A stretch of 22,536 nucleotides of DNA from Euprymna scolopes. Lineage: Eukaryota > Mollusca > Cephalopoda > Sepiida > Sepiolidae. The position numbers were made by a program, and so were the translations under genes. The notes below the pieces were generated by a model. The model saw only the letters and a program-made list of their open reading frames with translations. It was not told the DNA's origin and did not search any database. Positions 9,617 to 18,992 of the stretch are shown piece after piece (the first letter of the stretch is position 1; each line of letters opens with the position of its first letter). Where the stretch lies: contig CM044495.1 in assembly GCA_024364805.1 (NCBI GenBank), positions 9,242,464 to 9,264,999 of the forward strand. Direction: 5' to 3'.

Positions 9617-9633
9617 ATCAGTAACTGTTATTT

Positions 9634-9670
9634 GAGGGTCGTTCCAAAAGTAATGCATCCTATTTTTTTA
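9634..9670 (+). mobile_element. Possible mariner-type terminal repeat, single end
   Basis: GAGGGTCGTTCCAAAAGTAA followed by TGCATCC has the look of a mariner terminal inverted repeat (a GGTCGTTCCAAAAGTAATGC-type end). No matching inverted end and no transposase sequence was found nearby. It is either a lone decayed end or coincidence. Confidence 0.35.
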
Positions 9671-11901
9671 CTCAAGAAGAAAAACAGTTGAAAACTAAAG
9701 AGATGGGAGTGGTACCATTAAAACGAGCAACCTTTTGTGTTAAAGAATTTCTTTTAATACCCAGTCATCACCATTCTCGGCCTCTTTTGATGCCTCAGTC
9801 GTAAAAGTCTGGATTGTGCTTTGTCACTCGTATCTCTGTCCGTTGTTCTTGCTGTTTAAATCTTTTGATAGCCATTAAAATTCATGCGCATCACTACTAA
9901 AGATGTATTCTAAACTCAAGGTAGACAACTTCTATTATATTTTTCAGTTTAAAATGAGTTATCACCCTTTCCTGGCTTATTTTTAGCTTATTTAAAAAAT
10001 GCTAGTAGTCGTTTAGACTGAACTAAATAATTAAAAAATAAATTGCAATTTTTATTGTTAATAACATAGTACAAGAATAGTAAACGCAAATACCTAGTCA
10101 AAGACAGTTTAATTTGTCTGCTTAAATGCTATTCGGGCCTGAATTAAAAAAAAAATTGACAGAATAATTTAATATGCTTGATATACACAACTCAAATGGA
10201 AACCTTTTTATTTTAAATGGTCATAAAAAACATAAACAAACTACTTTTTTCTGTAATGCTATCAGGAAAATCCAATATCGCGTGGGATTGAAGAAATTGA
10301 TGTAGCAATACAATACCGTTTGATTTTGATGTACCTGTCTACATATTTGTATAATTGAACGTGAAATTATTTGCTTGTCGTCCAATTATAGTCCAAAACT
10401 TTGTTTTGTAACGAAGTCTCATTTCATTTCGGTCAAAGTAGGTGACATATTCGTTAAATTCGACGTTCGTGATCAAGAGGATTCCGTTGACTTAATAGAC
10501 ATGACTGCCGTTTATGTTAATTGGCGTTGCCAACACCTCTTCCTCCTAATGTACCGCTTAAGACTCTTTGGTCAACTTTGAAACTTCCTATTATTTATGT
10601 CGGTGTAACAACGCAGGTTTTCTTCAAAATAAACGAGAGAAACTCTCATAGGAATTATCAGAAAAGAAATGAAATAAAAGAAGGAATACACGCTTCCCTT
10701 ACAATTGAGATGAAAACTAGTTTTTCGTTTTGTGTGTTGTGTGTGGATGGATGCCTAATGGATACTTTCACAAACTATGGAATTGGTTATGCTGAGTTCA
10801 AATTCTTTCTATTATGGTAATTTACAGTCTTGAAAGGTATATGCAAACAATTTCCACACGACCATTGTAAAAAATAACGGGTTCATGGCACAGTGGTTGG
10901 AGTACTAAAAAAAAATAATTTATAAAAGTGACCTTCTTCAGTGATGGCGACCTAAAATACAATTGTGAATTACTTAGGATTTCTTTGCAGTCATGGCTGA
11001 TGAAATGAGATCATGCTAGCACCGTGAATTAAATAAAGTTTTATGTTCAAAATTCTGTTCAGATTCATATTTGACAATAAGATACACCTGGAGAAGGTTG
11101 GAAGTTACATGAATAGAAACGTGAAAATAACACTCTAGATGAGAATAGTAGTCTGAAAAATCCAAATAATAAGAGATTTTTCTGTGTTATGTGGTCGTAG
11201 TACATATGAAAAAAAAACAAAAATAATTCACTGAAAGTTAGTTATTATGACAGCTGTGTGTGTATCCAGCTAAAAGTTAATAATAACAAAACAAAGATGA
11301 AAAAGGTTTGTAATTCCTTGATGAATGTGTAAAACTTACAAAATATATTTTTTACCCTAAACTGGTGTAGAACACCATCATGTACTAAAGGGAAGTAATT
11401 TTGATTTTGATCAAGAAATTATTTCCTTTATGTTGGCTAATTTTTCCAAAAATCTATCCAAAGGAATATTTGTATGTGTGCATATTCAGAGAGAAGAATG
11501 GGCTTTGAAAGTGGGGAAGATAAGAATGCGAAAAGAGAAAGATATAGAGAGATAAAAGTAGTATGCTAGACTTTTATTCCAGGTATCCCTGCTAGTCCTA
11601 AATATATAATGCATGGACAATAAAAATGGTACTGGTTGAAAGAAAAAAACACTAAAAATAAAACCACTACACAGTTTACACATGGAGAAACTTTCAGAAC
11701 CGGTTTTGAATAAATAAGTCAGAGAATCCCTTTTATTTTATTTTGATTAAAATCTCATGTAATTATCGTTTGAAATAGAAATCTGAAATCAATCTGACAT
11801 CATAAACCAATGGGTGACAGATGCAGATCACTACAAACAGCTGAGGATTGTTTCTTATAGTTGTGGATTGGCCCATGTTTTATAGAATTCTTTTCAACCT
11901 A
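9671..11901. other. Long gene-poor stretch
   Basis: No supported coding region was found. The longest open frames (10375-10581 and 10521-10820, plus strand) overlap each other, have no recognisable domain, and look like chance. One tRNA-like box A lies at about 10886 and is listed separately. Confidence 0.5.
10880..10906 (+). repeat. Possible tRNA-derived SINE head fragment
   Basis: GGTTCATGGCACAGTGGTTGG contains TGGCACAGTGG, a good match to the tRNA D-arm or Pol III box A consensus TGGCNNAGTGG. It is cut off by an A run at 10907 before any box B. It could be a truncated SINE head or chance; a similar string at 18962 belongs to a hAT end. Confidence 0.3.
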
Positions 11902-12650
11902 TGATGCGCCTTCAATAAGTTTCCAGACTTTTGAATGGGCAGTTTTATTGATAGTATACACATAAAACTCGTCTTTTTTTAAGTAATCTCCTCCGGCTGC
12001 AATGCAGTTGTACAATTCTAACACCTTCTGGAAAGCCCCATAGAAATCCTCTTGTGTGATTGTGTCAATGACCCTGGTTACAGCCTCTTTCATCTCGGTT
12101 GTCTCATAATGACAGCCTCTCTGGGTCATAGCAGGAGATGCAGCTTTCATCACAAGTCACCATAGCATCAACAACTGTGAAATCTGAATTAATCAGCTCC
12201 ATCATCTTCCTCTTTTCATGACATTTTTCTTTTTGATCTTCTCTCAGCACCTTTCGGACAAGCTTTGTGCAAATTTTCTGCATCTTCAGTTTCTCATGAA
12301 TAATTGCATGTATAGTTTTTACACTGACATCAAACTGTATGTATTGTCTCTGTAAACATGATAGTCCTTATCCATGAAATTCTTTATTTGGCCAATCAAC
12401 TCTGGTGTCCTGACTTCCATACTCCTTCCACGTTTGTCATCATCCCTCACAGATTCCCTGCCTTTCTTGAATATCTTATGCCATTCAAAACCTGATGCTC
12501 GATTCATGCAAGATGGTCCAAAAGCAGTCTGAAGCATTTCATACGTCACTGTGGCATTGTTTTTTTTTTTTCTTTTTTTTTTTTTCGAAGTTTAACACAG
12601 AATTTTATTGCATATCGTTCTTCTAAAGTGTGCTCACATCCAGATTGCAT
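11899..12650 (-). pseudogene. mariner transposase pseudogene lacking its catalytic core
   Basis: Mariner transposases bind the element's terminal repeats and cut and paste it, using a DD34D acid triad. The minus-strand reading starts with ATG at 12650: MQSGCEHTLEERYAIKFCV, then TYEMLQTAFGPSCMNRASGF and EWHKIFKKGRESVRDDDKRG (first helix-turn-helix), then TPELIGQIKNFMDKD leading into the second helix-turn-helix. Next come IHAIIHEKLKMQKICTK, KVLREDQKEK and LINSDFTVVDAMVTCDESC, whose CDE holds the first catalytic Asp. The sequence then jumps to RGCHYETTEMKEAVTRVIDT and GAFQKVLELYNCIAAGGDYL, the C-terminal end. The stretch that should carry the second and third Asp (HQDNAPVH and SPDLAPCDFW-type motifs) is deleted. 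An A tract at 12559-12585 expands the lysine codons of the normal KLGKNATVTYEML segment, and further frame breaks occur before the second helix-turn-helix. Confidence 0.85.
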
Positions 12651-12855
12651 TCTTGGAACTCACTACCTCTGACAATCAGGCTTTGGTAAGATGTATTCCA
12701 GTTTCTGCTGTAGCTGTTCATTTGAACCTGAAATCATAAACGTTGGTCAGTCATCCCATAAGATGTATAGCAATAACATACTGAATTTTCAAGAGTCTAC
12801 AACAATTTTAAATACCTGTACAAAGAAATTCTAGAAACTTATTTAGAGCCCTTCG
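11902..12855 (-). mobile_element. mariner DNA transposon, internally deleted
   Basis: A 954-bp element with imperfect terminal inverted repeats (left ATAAGTTTCCAGA; right, read inward, ATAAGTTTCTAGA) flanked by TA on both sides (11900-11901 and 12856-12857). Full-length mariners are about 1.3 kb, so roughly 330 bp are missing. The transposase on the minus strand is listed separately. Without the catalytic centre, the element could move only if a related transposase acted on it in trans. Confidence 0.85.
12559..12585 (-). repeat. A tract (T on plus strand) grown inside the transposase gene
   Basis: The tract lies exactly where related mariner proteins read KLGKNATV. A short A-rich codon run has expanded to about 27 bp, with one interruption, presumably by replication slippage after the copy died. 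Confidence 0.7.
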
Positions 12856-13315
12856 TACTTTGCAAAAAAAAAAAAAATGCAAGTTTTTAATTACATCTTT
12901 ATTATTGTTTTAAAAAAATCTTATTTCTTTTAATCGGAGGACAGACTTATTGATAATATTCCTGTATGCATCAGTTGAGAAATACAAACAATATTTTAAA
13001 AAAAAAACATTTTCGTTTTCATTCCTCATCATCCGAGTTGATTTGTCTTATATTTTTTTTTTATCCAACTCCAAACAGCCGACTCTGCCTCCCAACTATT
13101 TTATATCTTGTAAAGGATCTTTTAGTATTCAACTCGCTCAGCTACAGCCGATAGCAATCATCTTCCAAATGCAAGGCAACTATTCTAAATTTATCCCCCC
13201 CTTGATCTTTATTCTTAAAGGCAAGCAAACCTTTTTGACAGCTGATTTCCAATGCCTTCAAGACAAGAACTAAAAATGTACACATGTCAAATGGTTCTTC
13301 CACAATTAATTTTAC
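12856..13315. other. Candidate intron or intergenic sequence next to the putative exon
   Basis: The open frame at 12950-13273 (plus) has no recognisable domain and runs opposite to the likely exon. No second exon could be placed here on the minus strand. Confidence 0.4.
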
Positions 13316-13462
13316 CTTTTGGTTCTCTGCCCTTTTCTACTTCCTCTTGGGCTTTTGGATCTCTTCAGCCTCTTTATCGGTTCTTCAGTTGATAAATAAT
13401 TCATCTTCACCTGCCGCTTAACAACCAACTCAGAGTCAAAATCCAACGATGCCTTCAAATCG
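13316..13462 (-). CDS. Putative internal exon of an unidentified host gene
   Basis: On the minus strand an open frame of 147 bp is closed by stops just outside both ends but is bounded by good splice signals. The acceptor is TTTTTGTCTTGTCAG with the exon starting at 13462. The donor is AAAAG|GTAAAATT with the intron starting at 13315. One base completes an upstream codon, 48 full codons follow, and two bases remain, so the exon is phase-symmetric. It encodes DLKASLDFDSELVVKRQVKM, then NYLSTEEPIKRLKRSKSPRG, then SRKGQRTK. The first part is acidic and hydrophobic. The second part is very basic, with an SKSPRG-type segment like those in nuclear or nucleic-acid-binding proteins. The other two frames hit stops early. 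No family was recognised and no neighbouring exon was found in the window, so the gene, if real, must have long introns. A chance open frame is the alternative. Confidence 0.45.
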
Positions 13463-13574
13463 CTGACAAGACAAAAATCTTATTTGGACACCTTTGAAAA
13501 TGAATGCGTCTATTTTGGGAAAATAGCAGCTTATAATTATTTCTCTGGCTTAAAGAGTCAAAAAGGTGTAACTC

Positions 13575-13682
13575 AGACACACACACACACATGTACGCCT
13601 ACAATCATACACACACGCTCACACTCGCACACACGCTCACTCACACGCACGCACACGCTCGCTCACACACACACTCACACAT
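13575..13682. repeat. CA-rich microsatellite, imperfect
   Basis: About 108 bp of CA repeats interrupted by GCT, TCG and GTACGC blocks. The plus-strand frame here (a TH-repeat protein) is an artefact of the repeat. Confidence 0.85.
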
Positions 13683-13939
13683 ATTTTCTGTTATCCACAG
13701 ATATGTTTTATTTTGTTCTATGACTCTTCAGTTAGACTTGGCAAGATTTTAAACAGGGACCCCAGTGATTGCCGCCAAGTGCCCTACCAACTAAACTAAT
13801 GAAATTGCTAATGGCAATGGGAAAATTATATCATATTATATTGAAGTCATTCATTTATTTATATTTGTTTACGATACTAATAACTGAAAGCACTCAATTC
13901 TTTTTGTAGTTATTTTCTGTTTATAAACAAATCAATTTT
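13683..13939. other. Unassigned sequence beside a LINE copy
   Basis: Nothing was recognised. It may include the 3' UTR of the adjoining minus-strand LINE, which is too decayed to trace. Confidence 0.4.
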
Positions 13940-14525
13940 GGTGACAGATATGGATAGGGCTTGATTATTTAAGGGGACGGCTCAACAGGAACTTATATAC
14001 ATTAGATTTGAAAATGACCATGTTATAGCCATCTGGAAAACAGCCCCACGGTATTGCATGAAATTTTCATTTAATTTTAGTTAACGCTAGTAAGTGAAAT
14101 TGATGACAATTTTTGTAGTTAGATGAGTATTTGTTACAAACATTTTATGGAAGGGAGGACCACAGATTTGAGGTCAGTTGAGCACCTACCATAAAAGTAA
14201 CAATACAGCAGAGACAGACTCGCAATGTGTCGTCTGGGAGAAAGAGAATGTAGAGAAGCGAAATTGTCTTTGCCCACTAAATTAGGAAAGTTTTGTACTC
14301 TATCAAAAGGCAGAAAAATGTATTCTTACGTCGCACTCTATCTTAGGACATATTTGATTCTTGTAAAAGCAAAAGATAGCATCAGGAGTGAGATATTTTC
14401 TGGAGTGATAGAATGATGCAACATTTTTCCAGTGATTTTTGCAGTTGATCTAATGTAGGTCTTCCATTTCAGCAAAACAAGGGCTTTTTGGGCTATAAAC
14501 AAAATGTAGTATATGTTTTGATACT
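13940..14525 (-). mobile_element. CR1/Jockey-like LINE 3' portion, heavily decayed
   Basis: A minus-strand copy of the same region as 16882-17652. The plus-strand strings GCAGAGACAGACTCGCAATG, GATAGCATCAGGAGTGAGAT and TTTTCCAGTGATTTTTGCAG align with GCAGAGACAGGCTCGCAATG, TGCATCAGCAGTGAGAT and TTTTCCAGCAGCCTTGGTAA of the other copy. The minus strand still shows YKNQICPKIEC, equivalent to YKSKARPKMEYCC, and a GYNMVIFKSNVYKFLL end. Both copies lose similarity near the same point (14525 and 17652, at TTTTGATAC). It carries many stops and frameshifts and is non-functional. Confidence 0.7.
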
Positions 14526-14545
14526 ACAGTTCACTTTTTCTGTCC

Positions 14546-14558
14546 TCCGTCAGTGGAG
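14546..14558 (+). repeat. Left target-site duplication of short retroposon copy 1
   Basis: TCCGTCAGTGGAG here matches TCCGCCAGTGAAG at 14827-14839 at 11 of 13 positions. Confidence 0.6.
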
Positions 14559-14826
14559 GTCTTGGATATGACCTTAAACTATATCCAATGGTGATGTCTC
14601 AGCTTGTGGGCTTTGGGGAGTGTGGAGCCACCCTTTAATTGCCATTGCTCCCAGGTCCTCTCTGACCCAGACTGGTAGTAACTGTTTGTGTCCCAACTGT
14701 GGGTTGAATAGAAAATGACTTGAAAAAATATATTCTATAAAAATATTTTTTCTTAAAAATCACTGGATTCGGCATTTAATAATCTGAAAAGGGTTGATAT
14801 GCCGTAAAATAAAAACAACCAACCAA
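14559..14826 (+). mobile_element. Short retroposon (SINE-like), copy 1
   Basis: This 268-bp unit matches 18259-18536. Shared landmarks are GTC(T/C)TGGATATGACC, GGGGAGTGTGGAGCCACCC, TTTAATTGCCATTGCTCCCA, GATTCGGCAT and TTGATATGCCGTAAAA, followed by a tail of AACC-type repeats. The tail side and the 13-bp flanking duplication show that it moved by retroposition in plus orientation. No clear tRNA promoter boxes are seen, so it may be a 3' LINE derivative and not a classic tRNA SINE. Confidence 0.75.
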
Positions 14827-14839
14827 TCCGCCAGTGAAG

Positions 14840-16046
14840 GAGAAATCCTTCTAGACTGAAACAATTTTTATTTTTGTTCCTATCCAGAGTGCACCTTTTT
14901 GGATAGCTGGATTTTCCCCACATTAAAAACCGACCTTGTGTCCAACTCTGCCCTCGCGAGGCAGCAAGTAAATAGGAAAAAGTGATGGAGGATTGGAGTA
15001 ATGTTGGGATAACGGGGCTTCAGGGAGAAACTCTTCTTTTTTTTTTAAGAGGAGTTTTATTAGGTGTTTCTGCTTTAAAATATATCTTCTCTGATGATTG
15101 TACTCATCTGTATCTTAAACACTTATTTTAAATACATTAAAAATCACAAAGGAAATCATGTCTACTTAATAAAACTCATTAACAAAAATATTAATCATAT
15201 TTACACAACATTAATTGCCACGTTTTTTTTTTTTCAGATATTTTTAAAAATTTCTTTTAGTTTTGTTTTTGCGCCAAATCAAAATAATTCAAAGTGTTGC
15301 CAATAACGGCAAGCTTTTAAAAACAAAGATTCCACCGAAAAGTCTTTTAGATTGAATTGCAAGAACCATTAATGGCATTCGATATCAAATCGGTTTTTAT
15401 TCTTTCGATTTAAGTTGATAACTTTGTTCACTGTGTCTCCTTTTTAAGAGTTATTAAAAGTGTTCAAATTCCAGCACCTTGCTTATACCCTACCCACCAA
15501 AAAAAAAAAAAAAAAGAAAAAAGAAAAACCGAAACCTTTACTCGATTTAAGTTTCAAGCCTAACACCCCTCCATTCAAGCTAAGAAAACATCTTGTGTTT
15601 CATAGGCATTCTTCTGCTCCAATCAAAACCTTTCCAATTTCGATATCACTTTTATGAGGTTGAGTAACGTGGCGACACCCAATCTGTGATCAATAAGTTT
15701 TCTAACGATCGCTTCTTCTTAATACGTTTTTGCCCACTTTTAACAGCATTTATGGATTAAGTTCTCCTTTTTTCTCTTCCTGCAATTTCATCCATTCATT
15801 GACCTTTCATTTCCTTTCTTCCTTCCCCAACAACTCTCTTGCCAACAAATTTGTATCACAAAGCACCTGCAAAATGGCATCTAATCGTTTTTTTTTATTT
15901 CCTCTTTTCGTTTAAAATTTTGCTAAAAGCTCTCGCATACTAAAAGGGTATAGAATGACTTAAATGTTCAAAACTTTATTCTGACTTATTTTAGTTATTT
16001 TTTAATCTTTACCTAGCCATTTTGTTACCTCAGACCCAGACAGAAA

Positions 16047-16114
<68 letters not shown>

Positions 16115-16194
16115 TAAATAACTTCGAATAAGTATAAAAAATTAAATATTTATATGGAAACTTAGAAAAAAAAAGTATGAACTTTTTTGCAGCA
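14840..16194. other. Gene-poor sequence with a long AT microsatellite at its right end
   Basis: No supported genes were found. The open frames at 15094-15306, 15460-15657 and 15730-15915 are low-complexity (phenylalanine or lysine runs) and have no domain. The A run at 15498-15515 is one of several homopolymers. Confidence 0.5.
16049..16113. repeat. (AT)32 microsatellite
   Basis: About 65 bp of uninterrupted AT dinucleotide, the longest pure microsatellite in the window. It is likely to vary in length between individuals and to extrude hairpins. Confidence 0.95.
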
Positions 16195-16320
16195 ATTTAC
16201 ACCATACGGTATAATCATGTTAAGACACCGGTTCTCGTCAGACCACCAAAGTTAAGCAACGTTAAGCTTGATAATTTATAAAATGGGTGACTAATTTTGG
16301 AATTCCAGGCGCTGTATGTA
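16195..16320 (+). pseudogene. 5S rRNA-like sequence 2
   Basis: The plus strand follows 5S rRNA: ACCATACGG near the 5' end, ATCATGTTAAGACACCGGTT, CTCGTCAGACCACCAAAGTT, AAGCAACGTTAAGC (box A region at 16249-16263), then AATGGGTGACTA (box C) and GGAATTCCAGGCGCTGTATG at the 3' end. The 5' half is well kept, but the GGGCCTGGTTAGTACTTG-type arm is replaced by GCTTGATAATTTATAA. This would spoil helices IV/V, so a pseudogene or the 5S-derived head of a SINE is more likely than a functional gene. No T-run terminator follows. Confidence 0.8.
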
Positions 16321-16881
16321 GGAGTTCGTCGACACCTCCCTGCAAGAGTTACAAACACCTATCGTTGTCATCTCCCCTAACGAGTATATACACGTGATTG
16401 GGGCCCGCTTTTGAATTTCATACTTCCATAGAACTTCCTCCCTCAGAGGAAGTCAGTTAAACCCAAATAGGGTTAGTGCTGTTTCGCACGCACGCACGCA
16501 CACTTTACATTTTTCGAATGAAGCTTGGATGTTTTAGATAAAGACTTGTTCAATCCATCCACTTATAAAGTTATTCTATCAGCATTTAAGCTGGCATACC
16601 ATTGTAGGTTCAAGTGTTTCTTTTCTATATCAATGAAATTTAACATCTCCGCTGATGTTGCCACTCACCATTCTGGTGTTTCTTGCTACCCATTGCTCTC
16701 ACGTCTGTCAAAGTATGTAGCTGATCCAGAAGTTGATCTGGGTTTAGTCGTGGAGTACAAAATCTCTACTCTCCTTTATTCATGTTAAGACACAGCTTGT
16801 CTTTCAATCGTATGTGTGCCCCTTTTTCTTCATGAAATTCTGGAATAACTCTGCTCTTAAAGAGAAATCGACTTTGAAACT
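16321..16881. other. Unassigned sequence between a 5S copy and a LINE
   Basis: No family was recognised. A small hairpin CTTCCT...AGGAAG lies near 16434-16452 and an ACGC run at 16488-16502. The frame at 16525-16788 has no identifiable domain. Confidence 0.4.
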
Positions 16882-17652
16882 TTTTTGTCTTTCTTTTATT
16901 TATTTATTTTTTACAACGGAGTCACCAATCGAAGGTCAGGGTTAATGAGTGTAAAGTAGTCAATGTGACAATATCATCCTAGTAATCGTTAGGAGTGGAA
17001 ATTTGGTAGATTGGATTACTTAAAGAGGATGGCTTATCAAGAACTTATTCACGTTCGACTTGAAGATGACCATATTGTAGTCAGCTGGAAAGCAGGAAAA
17101 CGAAAAAGTTCCACAAGCATGCAGTTCTAAGAAAGAAGCTTTGTTCATGGAATCTACGTTTAGGTTTAAGCACAGATAAAGAGTGGGAGAAATTATTGAT
17201 AGTGGTTTCAGCTAGACGAGTGTTTTTCGTTAAAGTTTGGCGAGGGAGAACCATAGATTGTACCTCAGGCGAGCACTTCTCATGAAAATAACAAAGCAGA
17301 GACAGGCTCGCAATGTCTCTTCTTTGGGAAAGAGGTTGCAGGAAAGACAAAAGGGCATCCCCCACTAGGTTACGAAGTCTATTTAAAACTTTGTCAAAGC
17401 AAGATAAGCTGCTTCTAGTAGCTCCTGCCCAGATGTGGCAACAGTACTCCATCTTTGGACGTGCTTTGCTCTTATACAGGCAGAGTTGCATCAGCAGTGA
17501 GATATCTACTGGAACGGTAGAATGATCCCACAATTTTTCCAGCAGCCTTGGTAACAGATTTGACGTGTGTTCCATTTCAGATCAGGAATAAAGGTTAGAC
17601 TCGTTTGACTTGTTGGTGTAGTGTCTGCATCAATTTTCTGTTTTGATACCGC
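16882..17652 (-). mobile_element. CR1/Jockey-like LINE 3' portion
   Basis: A minus-strand copy with the C-terminal ORF2 sequence, a 3' UTR with a GATTGGTGACTCC end, and an A-rich tail (T-rich on the plus strand, about 16882-16911). It is 5'-truncated, with only the region after the reverse-transcriptase palm remaining. Coding detail is under the pseudogene entry. Confidence 0.8.
17040..17575 (-). pseudogene. LINE ORF2 C-terminus (reverse transcriptase thumb and beyond)
   Basis: In the full element, ORF2 encodes an endonuclease and a reverse transcriptase that copy the LINE RNA at a nicked target. This stretch holds only the part after the catalytic palm. The long open frame reads LYKSKARPKMEYCCHIWAGA, SLSCFDKVLNRLRNLVGDAL, FLQPLSQRRDIASLSLLCYF, HEKCSPEVQSMV, LTKNTRLAETTINNFSHSLS and KRRFHEQSFFLRTACLWN. 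The signature RPKMEYCCHIWAGA, followed by D-VLNRLRNLVGD, PLSQRRDIASL and FHEQSFFLRTA-LWN, is that of CR1/Jockey-type elements. A frameshift separates the N-terminal side (DLKWNTRQICYQGCWKN) and another precedes the DYNMVIFKSNVNKFL end, so the copy is dead. Confidence 0.8.
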
Positions 17653-18240
17653 ATTGTAATACAGCTTCCTATTTCAGTAGCTTCTTTTCAAGAAATGTAG
17701 ACGTGTGGAATTCTTTTTCTGCTCACTGTTTTCTCTTCTATGGCCTTGTCTTTTCAAGACTGAAGACAATAGACATCTGTCTTTTCGATAATCATTTTTG
17801 CTTCTTGTTAGTTCTTTATATCAAGTAGCTTCATGCCTTGTCTGGAACGATTTCCATTAAAAAAAAAATCAAACTGTGATTCTGATTAGCCAATTTTTAT
17901 TTATTATGGTTGTACCCTATTATTATCTCTATAATAATGTTCTTCACAACAATTTACTCTAAATTATGTAGTCCTGCTTGGACAATTGGTGATACGGGAA
18001 CATTTCTCAATTCTAAACAGATGGAGAGGGAATAGAAATTAACAAGAGGAATAACTTGTATATTGATTTCAATAATACGAGTTGTCTCCCTTATAATTTA
18101 GTTCTAATTTTTTATTTTATTTTCGACGTTTTCCATAAGTTAAAAAAATATGCAAATAAGTAAGATAAAAATTAAAGTGACTTTGATGCATCCCAGGCAA
18201 TGCCGTTTATGTACAGCCAGTTTTCATAAAAAAGTAGTTT
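17653..18240. other. Unassigned sequence between the LINE and the hAT element
   Basis: No gene or recognised repeat was found. The frame at 17643-17828 has no domain. Confidence 0.45.
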
Positions 18241-18248
18241 CCTTATCC
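18241..18248 (+). repeat. hAT target-site duplication, left copy
   Basis: CCTTATCC here and CCTTATCC at 18985-18992 are identical 8-bp repeats, the standard duplication length of hAT elements. They fit a hAT element whose left end is at 18249. Confidence 0.8.
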
Positions 18249-18258
18249 CAGTGGCCCC
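18247..18258 (+). repeat. Left target-site duplication of short retroposon copy 2
   Basis: CCCAGTGGCCCC at 18247-18258 is identical to 18537-18548. The duplicated site is the first bases of the hAT terminal repeat. Confidence 0.8.
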
Positions 18259-18984
18259 GGTCCTGGATATGACCTAAAACTATATCCGATGGTGAGGCTC
18301 CACCTTGCGGGCCTTGGGGAGTGTGGAGCCACCCTTTAATTGCCATTGCTCCCAGGTCCACTCTGACCTGGAGTGATAGTACCTGTTAGGGTCCCAACTA
18401 TGGTTTGAATAGAATCTGACTTTAAAAAAAAAAAGTATATACTCTATTAAAAATCGTTCCTCAAAATAACTAGATTCGGCATTAAATAACCTGAAAAAGG
18501 TTGATATGCCGTAAAACAAAAACAACCAACAACCAACCCAGTGGCCCCAACCTTTTTTACATGGTGACACACTATTGGGTTCTTTAAATTTTCGCGGCAC
18601 ACCTATCACAAAAAATGAATATCTTCCACTCATAAAGCTTTTTTTGCAATTAAATAATAAAAATAAAGACGATCATATAAGGAACATTTTTATTCACATG
18701 AATAAAACATATCCTGTATTCAGTGCCTGGTGTAGAATAATAATGGCTTATCAATGTTTATTATTATGGAAAAATTCAACGTACCCAACTATTTAACTAA
18801 TTTATTACACATTTTATTTTTTATTTGTTGATATTTTAGAGTTAACATCATGTAAGTAATAATTTGTGAGTTATTTATTTGTTATGAAAGATGTTTTCCA
18901 CCGGAAACAATTTGTAACTTCCAGCTATAATCTCTTCACGGCACACCAGTAATCATTCTGTGGCACAATGGTTGGCAACCACAT
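18249..18984 (+). mobile_element. Non-autonomous hAT element split by a short retroposon
   Basis: The ends are CAGTGGCCCCAACC (left, in part displaced) and GGTTGGCAACCACAT (right). They are imperfect inverted repeats of the widespread hAT pattern CAGTGGTTCCCAACC. Inner sequence has the hAT-like GCGGCACACC motif on the left (about 18591) and GGCACACCAG on the right (about 18939). The identical 8-bp flanks CCTTATCC at 18241-18248 and 18985-18992 confirm the boundaries. Bases 18259-18548 are a retroposon plus its duplicated target, so the original hAT copy was about 446 bp. It has no transposase and is a MITE-like derivative. Confidence 0.85.
18259..18536 (+). mobile_element. Short retroposon (SINE-like), copy 2, nested in the hAT
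   Basis: This 278-bp unit is homologous to 14559-14826. It starts GGTCCTGGATATGACC and ends TTGATATGCCGTAAAAC plus an AACAACC-repeat tail. A perfect 12-bp duplication flanks it. The minus-strand open frame crossing this unit (18280-18633) runs antisense to the retroposon and through both elements, so it is not a gene. Confidence 0.85.
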
Positions 18985-18992
18985 CCTTATCC
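18985..18992 (+). repeat. hAT target-site duplication, right copy
   Basis: CCTTATCC, identical to 18241-18248. Confidence 0.8.

Larger units (their letters stand above)
8976..9633. other. AT-rich sequence with two AT microsatellites and a faint direct repeat
   Basis: The segment TATGTTGAGAGAATC ... AACCCTGTTTGATATTAC (about 9158-9215) is echoed by TATGTTGAGAATTTTTAACC ... GTTTTATATTAC (about 9379-9411). This is a decayed direct repeat about 220 bp apart. No genes were found. Confidence 0.45.

Noticed and set aside
10375-10820. Two overlapping plus-strand frames of 68 and 99 residues
   Set aside because: No domain, no splice signals in a fitting place, and overlap in different frames. They look like chance.
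12600-12650. AATAAA just before a long A tract on the minus strand, resembling a polyadenylated mRNA end
   Set aside because: The bases are in-frame codons of the mariner N-terminus (YAIKFCVKL), and the A tract sits at its normal lysine codons. No retroposed mRNA needs to be invoked.
12667-12727. Exon-like segment on the minus strand (acceptor TATGATTTCAG, SNEQLQQKLEYILPKPDCQ, donor AG|GTAGTG)
   Set aside because: It lies inside the mariner, between its terminal repeat and the transposase start. Its phase also does not fit the candidate exon at 13316-13462, where joining gives an immediate stop.
13484-13723. Histidine/threonine-rich plus-strand frame
   Set aside because: It is the translation of a CA microsatellite.
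18280-18633. 117-residue minus-strand open frame
   Set aside because: It runs antisense through a nested retroposon, its duplicated target and the hAT end. No ancestral gene could span that junction.
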